This document shows, one piece after another, positions 1 to 5,767 of a stretch of DNA of 6,874 nucleotides. Below the pieces are notes generated by a model. It searched no databases. It saw only the letters and a list, made by a program, of their open reading frames with translations, and was not told the DNA's origin. The position numbers were made by a program, and so were the translations under genes. This DNA is from DASZVN01 sp035547055 (lineage in GTDB: Bacteria > Pseudomonadota > Alphaproteobacteria > Rhizobiales > Methylopilaceae): assembly GCA_035547055.1 (NCBI GenBank), contig DASZVN010000100.1, positions 1 through 6,874 of the forward strand, written 5' to 3'. The stretch's first letter is position 1. The number at the start of each line of letters is the position of its first letter.

Positions 1-195
1 CACTGGCGTCTCGTGCTCGGCGATTGTCCGGCGGGCGGTTTCTGCGAGCGCAGTAGCGCAGAAGTCGCTGACCTTACGGCGGGTCAAATGGGCCGCCCGC
101 TCGATCAGGTCCTTGGTCTCCTCGTTCAGTCGGAAACCCAGGCGCTCCACGCGGCCAGGCGCCGCGCCCGCGGCTGACGTCTGCTTGCGCGGCAT
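1..195 (-). CDS. DUF1778 (TacA-like) antitoxin, C-terminus cut by window edge
   Basis: The open frame starts at the ATG at 195 and is still open at base 1, giving 65 residues. Its N-terminus is basic (MPRKQTS). It is followed by a ribbon-helix-helix-like segment, RLGFRLNEETKDLIERAA, and then TRRKVSDFCATALAETARR and IAEHE. This order of an RxxFRL strand, an ETKxLIERAA helix, a (K/S)xSDF turn and an AxExARR helix is typical of DUF1778 proteins, which are the antitoxins of GNAT-acetyltransferase (TacA-TacT) toxin-antitoxin pairs. A Shine-Dalgarno GGGAG (complement of 204-208) lies 8 bases before the ATG. The toxin gene would normally follow directly, which here means beyond the left edge, so the pair cannot be confirmed. 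Family antitoxins bind DNA through the N-terminal domain and repress their own operon. The family call is strong; the function is inferred. Confidence 0.8.
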   Translation of the reverse strand, partial: MPRKQTSAAGAAPGRVERLGFRLNEETKDLIERAAHLTRRKVSDFCATALAETARRTIAEHETPV

Positions 196-216
196 CGGAA
201 GCACTCCCGTTTGGGA

Positions 217-233
217 ACGTACGTCAGATGACG
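217..233. promoter_or_regulatory. Candidate operator of the antitoxin gene
   Basis: Two overlapping palindromes lie 22-38 bases upstream of the antitoxin ATG: ACGTACGT (217-224) and CGTC-AGAT-GACG (222-233). Ribbon-helix-helix antitoxins usually bind short inverted repeats at this place and autoregulate. The palindromes are seen directly; the role is inferred from position. Confidence 0.3.
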
Positions 234-256
234 AACATCGCAAGCGATGGCTCGGT

Positions 257-307
257 CCCCCGTCGGGGGCAGCGGCATGACTGGCGCCGACCGCGCGTGA
301 CCCGCGG
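257..307 (-). terminator. Weak hairpins after the nifU-type gene
   Basis: Two short GC hairpins follow the stop codon at 311 on the minus strand. One is CCGCG/CGCGG (291-295 with 303-307) and the other CCCCC/GGGGG with a 3-base loop (257-261 with 265-269). Neither has a U-tract, so classic intrinsic termination is doubtful. They could slow polymerase or protect the 3' end. Confidence 0.2.
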
Positions 308-310
308 CTC

Positions 311-895
311 TTAGACCGCTTCCGCCTCTTCCATGGCGCGGACGTCCTCGACCTCGGGGACGAAGTGCTTCAGCAGGTTCTCGATGCCGCGCTTGAGAGT
401 GGCGATCGAGCTCGGGCAGCCGGCGCAGGAGCCCTTCATGTCGAGGAACACCACGCCGTCGCGGAAGCCGCGGAAGGTAATGTCACCGCCGTCGTTCGCG
501 ACCGCGGGGCGCACGCGGGTCTCGATCAGCTCCTTGATGGTGGCGACCACCGGCTCGTCGGCGGCGTCGTAGAACTCCGCGCCTCCCGCGGCCGCGGCGT
601 CCGCGCCGGCGTCGCCGAGGAGGATCGGTTCGTCGCGGAGGAAATGCTCCATCAGCGCGCCGAGGATGGCGGGCTTGAGGTGCTGCCACTCGCCGGAATT
701 CTTGGTGACGGTGACGAAGTCGCGCCCGAAGAAGACGCCGCTGACGCCCTCGATCGCGAACAGCCGGCCGGCGAGCGGCGAGCGCTCCGCCTCGTCGGGG
801 CTGCGGAGATCGAGCGTGCCGTCGGCCAGCACGGTGCGGCCGGGCAGGAACTTCAGCGTCGCGGGGTTCGGCGTGGCTTCGGTCTGGATGAACAT
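311..895 (-). CDS. NifU family Fe-S cluster scaffold/carrier protein (NFU1 type)
   Basis: This 194-residue protein has two domains. Residues 1-88 match the Nfu N-terminal domain, beginning MFIQTEATPNPATLKFLPG and containing GVSGVFFGRDFVTVTK. A flexible Ala/Gly-rich linker (about 94-107) follows. Residues about 115-185 form the NifU C-terminal domain with RPAVANDGGDI and the cluster-ligating CxxC in GSCAGCPSS (Cys157, Cys160). Proteins of this type bind a [4Fe-4S] cluster, through CxxC motifs paired between subunits, and pass it to apo-enzymes in the cytosol. Length and layout are normal for alphaproteobacteria and resemble mitochondrial NFU1 rather than E. coli NfuA, whose N-domain is a degenerate A-type carrier. 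GGAGG (complement of 905-909) sits 9 bases before the ATG and fixes the start. As I recall, this gene lies close to trpS in many Hyphomicrobiales. Here a transporter gene lies between them. Confidence 0.93.
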   Translation of the reverse strand: MFIQTEATPNPATLKFLPGRTVLADGTLDLRSPDEAERSPLAGRLFAIEGVSGVFFGRDFVTVTKNSGEWQHLKPAILGALMEHFLRDEPILLGDAGADAAAAGGAEFYDAADEPVVATIKELIETRVRPAVANDGGDITFRGFRDGVVFLDMKGSCAGCPSSIATLKRGIENLLKHFVPEVEDVRAMEEAEAV

Positions 896-988
896 GGCGG
901 CTCGCCTCCGGGTTCAAGGCACGGGGCTATGAGACATGAGGAGATGTGGCACCGCGGCGGCGGCAAATCAATCCGGCGGCGTTCAGCC

Positions 989-1047
989 CCCTCGCTGCGC
1001 TCGGCACCTCTCCCGCACAGAAGTCGGGCTTGCCCGACTTCTGCACT
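989..1047. repeat. Palindromic intergenic repeat (copy with 12-bp stem)
   Basis: A conserved box, ACCTCTCCCGC (1006-1016), sits beside a perfect 12-bp inverted repeat, CAGAAGTCGGGC / GCCCGACTTCTG (1018-1043), with only TT between the arms. The same CTCTCCCGC box next to a different palindrome occurs twice between the substrate-binding protein gene and trpS. I therefore treat these as one dispersed REP-like family with variable stems. Confidence 0.6.
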
Positions 1048-1053
1048 CAAGAA

Positions 1054-1134
1054 CTGACATCGGGTAAACCTGGTGTCAGGCAGGGGAGGATCAATGCTGG
1101 CTGCCAGATCCTCCCTCGTCGCAGACGGGGGAGG
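1054..1134. repeat. Three tandem hairpins downstream of the transporter gene
   Basis: Three inverted repeats follow one another: CTGACA/TGTCAG (1054-1059 with 1074-1079), GGGAGGATC/GATCCTCCC (1084-1092 with 1107-1115), and CCTCCCTCGTC/GACGGGGGAGG (1110-1120 with 1124-1134, one wobble). The last two share bases and so are alternative folds. They begin about 45 bases after the stop of the substrate-binding protein gene and could act as its terminator or 3'-end stabiliser, though no U-tract is present. The rest of the 896-1177 gap shows no believable gene. Confidence 0.5.
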
Positions 1135-1177
1135 GGACCATGCGAAGCGTGGTGGAGGGGGCGCGGCCGCCTTGGCG

Positions 1178-2713
1178 TCACGCCCTTCCGACGTTCCAGA
1201 GCTGGAACATCGGGACGCCCTTCTTGGTCGCCTGGAACGTCAAGGCCTTCTTCATCGAGTAGACCTCGACCTGGTTCCAGATCGTGAAGGAGGGAATGTC
1301 GGCGTGGATGATCTTGAAGGCGGCGCGGATATAGGTCGCCCGCTCCTCGTCGTTCACCGTGGCGCCGGCCTTCTCGATCAGCTTGTCGGCCTCGGGGTTG
1401 CCGTAGACCGAGAACGGCGACTTGCCGAAGAGCGCGAACGCCAGCGTGTCGGCCGGGTCGGCGAAATGCGCCATCGGCATCGGCGACACCGCGACGAAGG
1501 GGAAGCTCGCGTCCTTCTTCGCCCGCCTGACCGTCTGCACGAAGGTCGGCGCGTCGACCGGCTTCACCTCGGCCTTCACCCCCACCGCGCGGAAGAACAG
1601 CACCACCGCCTCGGCGGTCTCCTTCAGTCCGGCATAGGAGCCGGTGAGATAGTAGAGCGGCATCGTGAAGCCGTTCGCGTAGCCGGCTTCCTTCAGGAGC
1701 TTGCGGGCGTCGGCCGGATCGTAGGGATAGTTCTTCAGCGACGGGTCGTAGCCGAGCTCGTCCGGCGCGAGGCGGGGCCAGCGCTGCGGCACGCCGTTGA
1801 AGAGCTGCTTGACGATGCCCTCGCAATCGACCGCCTCGGCGAGCGCGCGGCGCACGCGCACGTCGGCCCAGGGCGCCTTCGGGTCGGTGAAGGAGAACTG
1901 GATCGACACGCTCGGATGCACCAGCGTCTCGACGTTGCGGAAGCCGGCCTTCGCCAGCGCCGCGACCTCGGTGGTCGGCGTGTCCATCACGACGTCGGCC
2001 TCGCCGGCCTTCAGCATGGCGACGCGCGTGGTCGCCTCGCCGACGAAGCGGAACCGTGCGGCAGGAATGACCGGCTTCGCGCCGTAGTAGTCGGGAAACG
2101 CCTCGACATCGAGCGAGACGCCGGTGACGTAGCCCTTGAAGCGGTAGGGCCCGATGCCGTTCGGCTGCTTGACGAATGTCTCCTCGCCGACGCGGTCGTA
2201 ATAGGCCTTCGACACCAGCGCCGGGCCGAGCGACTTCAGGAACGAGATCGACGGCTGCTTGAAGTGGTAGCGCACCGTCATGCCGTCGACCTTCTCGATA
2301 TGGTCGAAGGTGCGCAGATACCGCTTGTAGCTCGGGTTCTTCGCCGCCGAGCGGGTGTGGGCGAAGACGACGTCGTCGGCGGTCAGCGCGTCGCCGGAGT
2401 GGAACTTGACGCCCGGCTTGATGCGGTAGGTGACGGCGAGGCCGTCGGGCGAAATCTCCCACTTGGCCGCGCCTTCGGTCGGGTTGCCGGCGACGTCCTG
2501 CGGCATCAGCGATTCGAAGATGTTGACGAGCGAGGCCATCACGATCGGCGGATTGATCGCCTGGGTCGGATCGAGCGTGTCCGGCTCCTTGCCGATGGCG
2601 ACGGTGATGCCGCCCGTCGCCTCCGCCGCCCGCGCCAGGCGGGGCCGGGCGCCGAGCGCGACGAGCGAGGCCGCGGCCCCCGTGCCGCCCAGGAATGTGC
2701 GCCGGTCGATCAT
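1178..2713 (-). CDS. ABC transporter substrate-binding protein, family 5 (peptide/nickel type), Tat-exported
   Basis: This 511-residue protein belongs to the SBP_bac_5 family of periplasmic binding proteins for peptides, nickel complexes, opines or similar ligands. The N-terminus MIDRRTFLGG has the twin-arginine motif (Arg4-Arg5), then a short hydrophobic stretch and a likely cleavage site after ALA-type residues 27-29 (ARA|AEA). The mature part opens with ITVAIGKEPDTLDP, and WEISPDGLAVTYRIKPGVKFHSG with LTADDVVFA is the classic family block. LLKEAGYANGF and GNPEADKLIEKA follow later. Length is normal and the end (QLWNVGRA) is intact. A start 27 bases further upstream is possible, but a strong GGGAGGA lies 7 bases before this ATG, and this start gives the proper Tat signal. 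No permease or ATPase gene is next to it, so it must work with components encoded elsewhere. The ligand cannot be told from sequence. Confidence 0.92.
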   Translation of the reverse strand: MIDRRTFLGGTGAAASLVALGARPRLARAAEATGGITVAIGKEPDTLDPTQAINPPIVMASLVNIFESLMPQDVAGNPTEGAAKWEISPDGLAVTYRIKPGVKFHSGDALTADDVVFAHTRSAAKNPSYKRYLRTFDHIEKVDGMTVRYHFKQPSISFLKSLGPALVSKAYYDRVGEETFVKQPNGIGPYRFKGYVTGVSLDVEAFPDYYGAKPVIPAARFRFVGEATTRVAMLKAGEADVVMDTPTTEVAALAKAGFRNVETLVHPSVSIQFSFTDPKAPWADVRVRRALAEAVDCEGIVKQLFNGVPQRWPRLAPDELGYDPSLKNYPYDPADARKLLKEAGYANGFTMPLYYLTGSYAGLKETAEAVVLFFRAVGVKAEVKPVDAPTFVQTVRRAKKDASFPFVAVSPMPMAHFADPADTLAFALFGKSPFSVYGNPEADKLIEKAGATVNDEERATYIRAAFKIIHADIPSFTIWNQVEVYSMKKALTFQATKKGVPMFQLWNVGRA

Positions 2714-2720
2714 GGTTCTT

Positions 2721-2727
2721 TCCTCCC
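2721..2727 (-). promoter_or_regulatory. Ribosome binding site that sets the substrate-binding protein start
   Basis: On the minus strand the sequence reads AAAGGGAGGAAAGAACC just before ATG. The GGGAGGA core is 7 bases from the ATG at 2713, which favours that start over the in-frame ATG at 2740. Confidence 0.8.
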
Positions 2728-2768
2728 TTTGAGCCGTCAATGAACGCTAGCCCATCCGGAGGCGGGGA

Positions 2769-2799
2769 GTAAGGGGCGGGGCATGGCGCCGCCCCTTAC
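2769..2799. repeat. Perfect 11-bp stem-loop upstream of the transporter gene
   Basis: GTAAGGGGCGG (2769-2779) pairs perfectly with CCGCCCCTTAC (2789-2799) across a 9-base loop. On the minus strand it lies 56-86 bases before the transporter ATG and after the trpS-side repeat, so it may lie in the leader or insulate the gene from trpS read-through. There is no U-tract. Confidence 0.6.
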
Positions 2800-2952
2800 C
2801 TCGCCCGCGCAGCGGGAGAGGTCGAGTCGGCCTGCAGGCCGACCGGGTGAGGGCGACGGCCCATCCGCAAGCGCCGAGGTCGCGGATGGCTTGACCCTCA
2901 CCCGGCTCATCGCGACGCGATGAGCCACCCTCTCCCGCACGCGGGCGAGGGT
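2798..2952. repeat. Composite inverted repeat: two facing copies of a REP-like element
   Basis: The left copy (2798-2853) and right copy (2895-2952) are inverted relative to each other. Both carry ACC(C)TCGCCCGCG, GCGGGAGAGG and CCGGGTGAGGG in the same order. Between these boxes the left copy has the perfect 18-base palindrome GTCGGCCTGCAGGCCGAC (2826-2843). The right copy has an unrelated stem at the same place, GGCTCATCGC/GCGATGAGCC (2904-2926). A third stem, CCATCCGC/GCGGATGG (2861-2868 with 2882-2889), sits between the copies. The element ends 3 bases from the trpS stop codon, so it forms the 3' end of the trpS message and may block RNase or stop transcription. Confidence 0.75.
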
Positions 2953-2955
2953 TGA

Positions 2956-4008
2956 TCACCCTCGCTGGACGAAACCCATGATCTCCTTCACCGCGCGGTA
3001 GTTCGGCTCGGCGATCGCCCGCGCGCGGTCGGCGCCGTCGGCGAGCACGGCGTCGATCGCGCCGGGGTCCGCCACCAGCCGCTTCATCTCGGCGCCGATC
3101 GGGCCGAGCTTCGCCACCGCGAGGTCGACCAGCGCCGCCTTGAACGCCGAGAACTGCGCCCCGCCGTGCTCGCGGAGCACCGCGGCGGCGTCGCTGTCGG
3201 CCAGCGCGGCATAGATGCCGACGAGGTTCTCCGCCTCGGGCCGCGCGGCGAGCCCGGCCGGCTCGCCCGGCAGCGGCTCGGGGTCGGTCTTGGCCTTGCG
3301 GATCTTCTGGGCGATCGTGTCGGCATCGTCGGTGAGGTTGATGCGCGCGGCGTCCGAGGCGTCGGATTTCGACATCTTCTTCCTGCCGTCGCGGAGCGAC
3401 ATCACCCGCGTCGCCGGCCCGGTGATCAAGGGCTCCGGCAGCGGGAAGAAGCCCTCGGGATAGCCCGCCGCGGCCGCGCTCTCGGCGAAGTCGTGGTTGA
3501 ACTTCTGCGCGATGTCCCGCGTCAGCTCGAGATGCTGCTTCTGGTCCTCGCCGACCGGCACGTGGGTCGCGCGGTAGACCAGGATGTCGGCCGCCATGAG
3601 ATCCGGATAGGCGTAGAGGCCGACCGAGGCGTTCTCGCGGTTCTTGCCGGCCTTCTCCTTGAACTGGGTCATGCGGTCGAGCCAGCCGATGCGGGCGATG
3701 CAGTTGAACACCCACGCAAGCTCGGCATGGCCCGAGACGGCGCTCTGGTTGAAGACGATGTGGCGCTTCGGGTCGATGCCCGAGGCGAGATAGGCCGCCG
3801 TCACCTCCCGCGTGTTCTTCGCGAGCTCCGCCGGCCCGCCCCACACCGCGACCGGCTGGGTGATGGCGTGCAGGTCCACCACGCAATAGATGCATTCGTG
3901 GCTCGCCTGCAGCGCGGCGAACCGCTTGATCGCGCCGAGATAATTGCCGAGATGCAAATTCCCGGTCGGCTGCACGCCGGAGAACACGCGCGGGGTGATG
4001 GAGGCCAT
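2956..4008 (-). CDS. trpS: Tryptophanyl-tRNA synthetase
   Basis: This 350-residue class I aminoacyl-tRNA synthetase attaches tryptophan to tRNA-Trp in the cytosol. The HIGH-type motif is in GVQPTGNLHLGNYLGA (residues 11-26) and the KMSKS loop is in GRKKMSKSDASD (KMSKS at 211-215). Other TrpRS blocks are VVDLHAIT (43-50), YPDLMAADIL (134-143) and GEDQKQHLELTRDIA (153-167). Length and ends are normal for alphaproteobacteria. The start MASITPRVFSGVQPTG agrees with the family, although no strong Shine-Dalgarno is seen before it. A candidate promoter lies about 30 bases upstream. As I recall, murJ usually precedes trpS in this group; here an AT-rich region with a broken gene takes that place. Confidence 0.97.
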   Translation of the reverse strand: MASITPRVFSGVQPTGNLHLGNYLGAIKRFAALQASHECIYCVVDLHAITQPVAVWGGPAELAKNTREVTAAYLASGIDPKRHIVFNQSAVSGHAELAWVFNCIARIGWLDRMTQFKEKAGKNRENASVGLYAYPDLMAADILVYRATHVPVGEDQKQHLELTRDIAQKFNHDFAESAAAAGYPEGFFPLPEPLITGPATRVMSLRDGRKKMSKSDASDAARINLTDDADTIAQKIRKAKTDPEPLPGEPAGLAARPEAENLVGIYAALADSDAAAVLREHGGAQFSAFKAALVDLAVAKLGPIGAEMKRLVADPGAIDAVLADGADRARAIAEPNYRAVKEIMGFVQRG

Positions 4009-4038
4009 GGGACGAGACGCCTGACGGAAGGATGGGAG

Positions 4039-4067
4039 CTTATGGCAACGCGGGGGAGGGGATGCAA
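4039..4067 (-). promoter_or_regulatory. Candidate trpS promoter
   Basis: On the minus strand, TTGCAT (4062-4067) and CATAAG (4039-4044) are 17 bases apart. They match the sigma70 boxes at 3 of 6 and 4 of 6 positions, and would give a leader of about 25-30 bases before the trpS ATG. Fair spacing and position, modest match. Confidence 0.35.
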
Positions 4068-4133
4068 GGCGGGGAAGCGTGCAGGCGCCGTCCCTTCTTC
4101 TCGCGTCGAGGAATAATTTGCCAAACTGCGGAT

Positions 4134-4589
4134 CTAGGTTAGCCGCAGGATCACGTTTGCAACTAAATCAGCAATCATGTCATCAGCTGATGTTGAATAA
4201 TCGAAATCTGTGAAGGGTGGGCCGCCATATTCCGGCGAGCAGGTTTCTCTTTAATTATCTGAGGGGTGTTTTTATCAATTAACTTGGATATTCGTGCGGC
4301 TTCAATGAATTCTGATTCTTTAAGTTCGTCCGTTTCTTCACGTTTTGTAATGACAAGGTTTTTCTTAGGGAATTTTGAACGAATCGCGACATTTAACGCG
4401 TCAACACGATTAGGCTCGTTAATTGCCCAGCGAAGGAGATGGTCGTAACAAAGATTCCAGGCCATCACGATCGCGGCGCGGAATGCGCAAACGCGGTAGC
4501 AATTTAGCGCCTCCGCTAGAAATTCGCCTCTCGGCGAGATCTGGCACTAGCGCGGGCAGATCCGTGAGCGCCTTGGCTACGGCGGACAT
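4134..4589 (-). pseudogene. HEPN-like protein gene broken by two compensating frameshifts
   Basis: Three frames join into one 151-residue protein. Segment 1 runs from the ATG at 4589 to about 4527 (MSAVAKALTDLPALVPD...). One extra base near 4526 leads to segment 2 (4525-4190), which has EFLAEALNCYRVCAFRAAIV and MAWNLCYDHLLRW, then KESEFIEAARISKLI and RRNMAAHPS. One missing base near 4188 leads to segment 3 (4187-4134), ADDMIADLVANVILRLT and a TAG stop. The total, 456 bases, is an exact multiple of three. RNMAAH (4217-4234) fits the R-x4-H motif of HEPN domains, often RNases of toxin or phage-defence systems, and the helix rich in AxRAAIVMAWN also suits a HEPN fold. I do not recognise a named family. 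Read without repair, only a 97-residue frame (4175-4468) is open, lacking both ends. GC falls to about 35-37% around 4261-4380, far below the neighbours, which suggests acquisition from elsewhere. Neither shift lies in a homopolymer, so decay is likelier than sequencing error, but error is not excluded. Confidence 0.65.
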
Positions 4590-4758
4590 GGTTGGGTCGC
4601 CGCCTAGGATGGGCATCGAGCCGTCGCCGAGCTGCACCTGCGAGGTGATAGCCCCCTTTTTCTCTAATTAGTTGAGGAGGCAACGAGGCGCGGCAGTAAA
4701 CGCGAGGTTCCGCTCTTTGAAACTGGCTGTTTCGCCACGACGGACGGCGACGCTAAGT
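4590..4758. other. Intergenic stretch upstream of the HEPN-like gene
   Basis: No convincing gene. The first frame of the HEPN-like gene stays open upstream to about 4664, with a GTG at 4637 and ATG at 4616 as alternative starts, so the protein could be 9 or 16 residues longer. The ATG at 4589 is preferred because AGGCGG stands 10 bases before it. A small inverted repeat, GAAAC/GTTTC with a 5-base loop, lies at 4719-4733. Confidence 0.4.
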
Positions 4759-4788
4759 CGTGGATGCCCGAGACAAGCGGGCATGACG
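4759..4788. repeat. Eroded Hyphomicrobiales palindromic repeat
   Basis: CGTGGATGCCCG, then AGACAAG, then CGGGCATGACG form a hairpin with stem ATGCCCG/CGGGCAT. It closely resembles a dispersed intergenic repeat I recall from Hyphomicrobiales genomes, in which both arms are slightly longer (ATGCCCGGG/CCCGGGCAT). This copy seems to have lost bases in the loop-side stem. Confidence 0.6.
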
Positions 4789-4807
4789 GAGGAGAGGCAG
4801 GTGTGTG

Positions 4808-4836
4808 TTGACAACATTCATAGATAGGAATATATA
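4808..4836 (+). promoter_or_regulatory. Sigma70-type promoter facing the hairpin-rich region
   Basis: A perfect TTGACA (4808-4813) is followed after exactly 17 bases by TATATA (4831-4836). This is the best promoter match in the window. It points right, towards 330 bases with no believable coding frame, so its product may be an RNA. Confidence 0.5.
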
Positions 4837-4842
4837 GCTGAA

Positions 4843-5178
4843 ATCCTTCTCCGACGAGGGGCGCTGTCGCGAGGCGTCGTGCGGTGGGGGGAGGATCGGC
4901 GCCTCGCGAGATCCGGGTTCGCAGCCCGGCCGCCAGGCGGCCTCGGGCGCCCGGCTGTGCGAGCAGCCCGCGGGATGAACCCGCTGACGGAGCCCGGCGG
5001 TAGCACCGTCTCCGGCCTCCCGCGAGGGTGCCCGGAGCCGGCGAGCCCCAGTCCGGACACGAAAAGCGCGGCCCGATCAGCCGAACAGAACGCCGAACAT
5101 GGAGCGCCGCAAGGCGAGCGCCCGTCGCAAACGGGCGCACCACATACGGACACGGATCGCGCCCGGCGGCGCTCCATG
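4843..5178 (+). ncRNA. Candidate structured non-coding RNA
   Basis: Downstream of the TTGACA/TATATA promoter the sequence forms a chain of stems. TCGCGAGGCG/CGCCTCGCGA (4867-4876 with 4900-4909) is a perfect 10-bp pair. CCGGG/CCCGG with a 7-base loop lies at 4913-4929. GGCCGCC/GGCGGCC lies at 4928-4942 and overlaps the previous stem by two bases. GCGGG/CCCGC with loop ATGAA lies at 4970-4984, and a bulged hairpin with an AGC triloop at 4988-5014. A perfect 13-bp pair at 5098-5178 closes the region. I compared it by eye with RNase P RNA, SRP RNA, tmRNA and the cobalamin riboswitch and found none of their signature sequences. GC-rich DNA makes hairpins by chance, so this stays a candidate. The strand is set only by the promoter. 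Confidence 0.3.
5098..5178. repeat. Perfect 13-bp inverted repeat with an inner 8-bp hairpin
   Basis: CATGGAGCGCCGC (5098-5110) pairs perfectly with GCGGCGCTCCATG (5166-5178). Nested inside is GCGCCCGT/ACGGGCGC with a CGCAA loop (5118-5138). On the minus strand it begins about 73 bases after the TIGR02444 stop, so it could instead be the 3' structure of that operon. The 5179-5251 remainder shows nothing recognisable. Confidence 0.6.
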
Positions 5179-5251
5179 CCCCTCCATCCTCCACCCCGGC
5201 CACCACGGCGGCCAAGGAACGCGGAGGTGCGCCTGCAGCCGACGGCGCCCG

Positions 5252-5767
5252 CTAGAGATCGTCGTCGACCGAGGCGGCGGCCGCCGTCAGCGTAGCGATG
5301 GCAGCCGCCGTTTCGGCGTCGGCCTCGAAGGCCGCAGCATGGAGCGCGAGGGTGCGGACGATGGCCTCGCGGACGCTGGCCTCGCCCGCGGCAGGCGCCA
5401 TTGCCGCGAGGCGGCGCGCCAGGGTCGCGAGCGTCAGGCGCTCGGCTTCGAGCTCGGCCGCCTTGACGGCCTCCCTGAGCGCCTTGGCGCCGGGCCAGCC
5501 GGCAAGCGCCTGCTCCGCCTTCATCGCCCGGCGCACCGCGCGCAGCGGCTCGACCACCTGGCGCTGCCAGCCCGCGACGGCAGCATCGAGCGCGGCGAGG
5601 TCCTCCGCCGTGAGCGGCGTCCCGTGCCGCACCGCATAGAGCGCCGCCAGCAGCACGTTGACGTTGACGCCATGGCGGTCCTGAAGCAGCAGGCAGGCGT
5701 TCGCCGCGCCCGGCGCCTCGTAGACCGCGACGGCGAAGCGCCACAGCGCCTCGCCCGGCCCGCTCAT
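5252..5767 (-). CDS. TIGR02444 family protein (function unknown)
   Basis: This 171-residue protein has the TIGR02444/DUF2390 signature near its N-terminus: LWRFAVAVYEAPGAANACLLLQDRHGVNVNVLLAAL (about residues 8-42), with QDRHGVNVN at 29-37. The remainder is alanine-rich and helical, with no signal peptide or membrane segment. The family's biochemical role is not known. The ATG at 5767 overlaps the TGA of the upstream HTH gene (ATGA), so the two are almost certainly translated together. A TTG 15 bases upstream is an alternative start, but the overlap and the family's usual N-terminus favour this ATG. The acidic end (VDDDL) is followed by TAG. Confidence 0.85.
   Translation of the reverse strand: MSGPGEALWRFAVAVYEAPGAANACLLLQDRHGVNVNVLLAALYAVRHGTPLTAEDLAALDAAVAGWQRQVVEPLRAVRRAMKAEQALAGWPGAKALREAVKAAELEAERLTLATLARRLAAMAPAAGEASVREAIVRTLALHAAAFEADAETAAAIATLTAAAASVDDDL

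Noticed and set aside
1047..2462. A 471-residue minus-strand frame
   Set aside because: It overlaps the substrate-binding protein gene in another frame; arginine-rich, no domain, a by-product of high GC.
1073..2743. A 556-residue plus-strand frame
   Set aside because: Antisense to the substrate-binding protein gene, with Arg/Asp/His-rich low-complexity composition and no family resemblance.
2747..3895. A 382-residue minus-strand frame
   Set aside because: It lies in trpS in the wrong frame and runs into the repeat region; no domain.
4175..4468. A 97-residue minus-strand frame taken as a complete gene
   Set aside because: It begins inside a conserved-looking helix (RAAIVMAWN) and ends just before the natural tail. 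Adjoining frames supply both missing ends, so it is the middle of a frameshifted gene.
4913..4929. A tRNA T-arm-like hairpin, CCGGG-TTCGCAG-CCCGG
   Set aside because: The loop lacks the conserved A58, and no acceptor, D or anticodon stems fit around it.
5118..5138. GCAAACG inside the hairpin, similar to the start of a tmRNA tag
   Set aside because: It does not continue into an ANDN-type tag and no tRNA-like domain or pseudoknots were found nearby.
4879..5295. A 138-residue plus-strand frame that could be the product of the promoter at 4808
   Set aside because: Proline/arginine-rich with no domain, overlaps the TIGR02444 3' end, and lacks a clear ribosome binding site.
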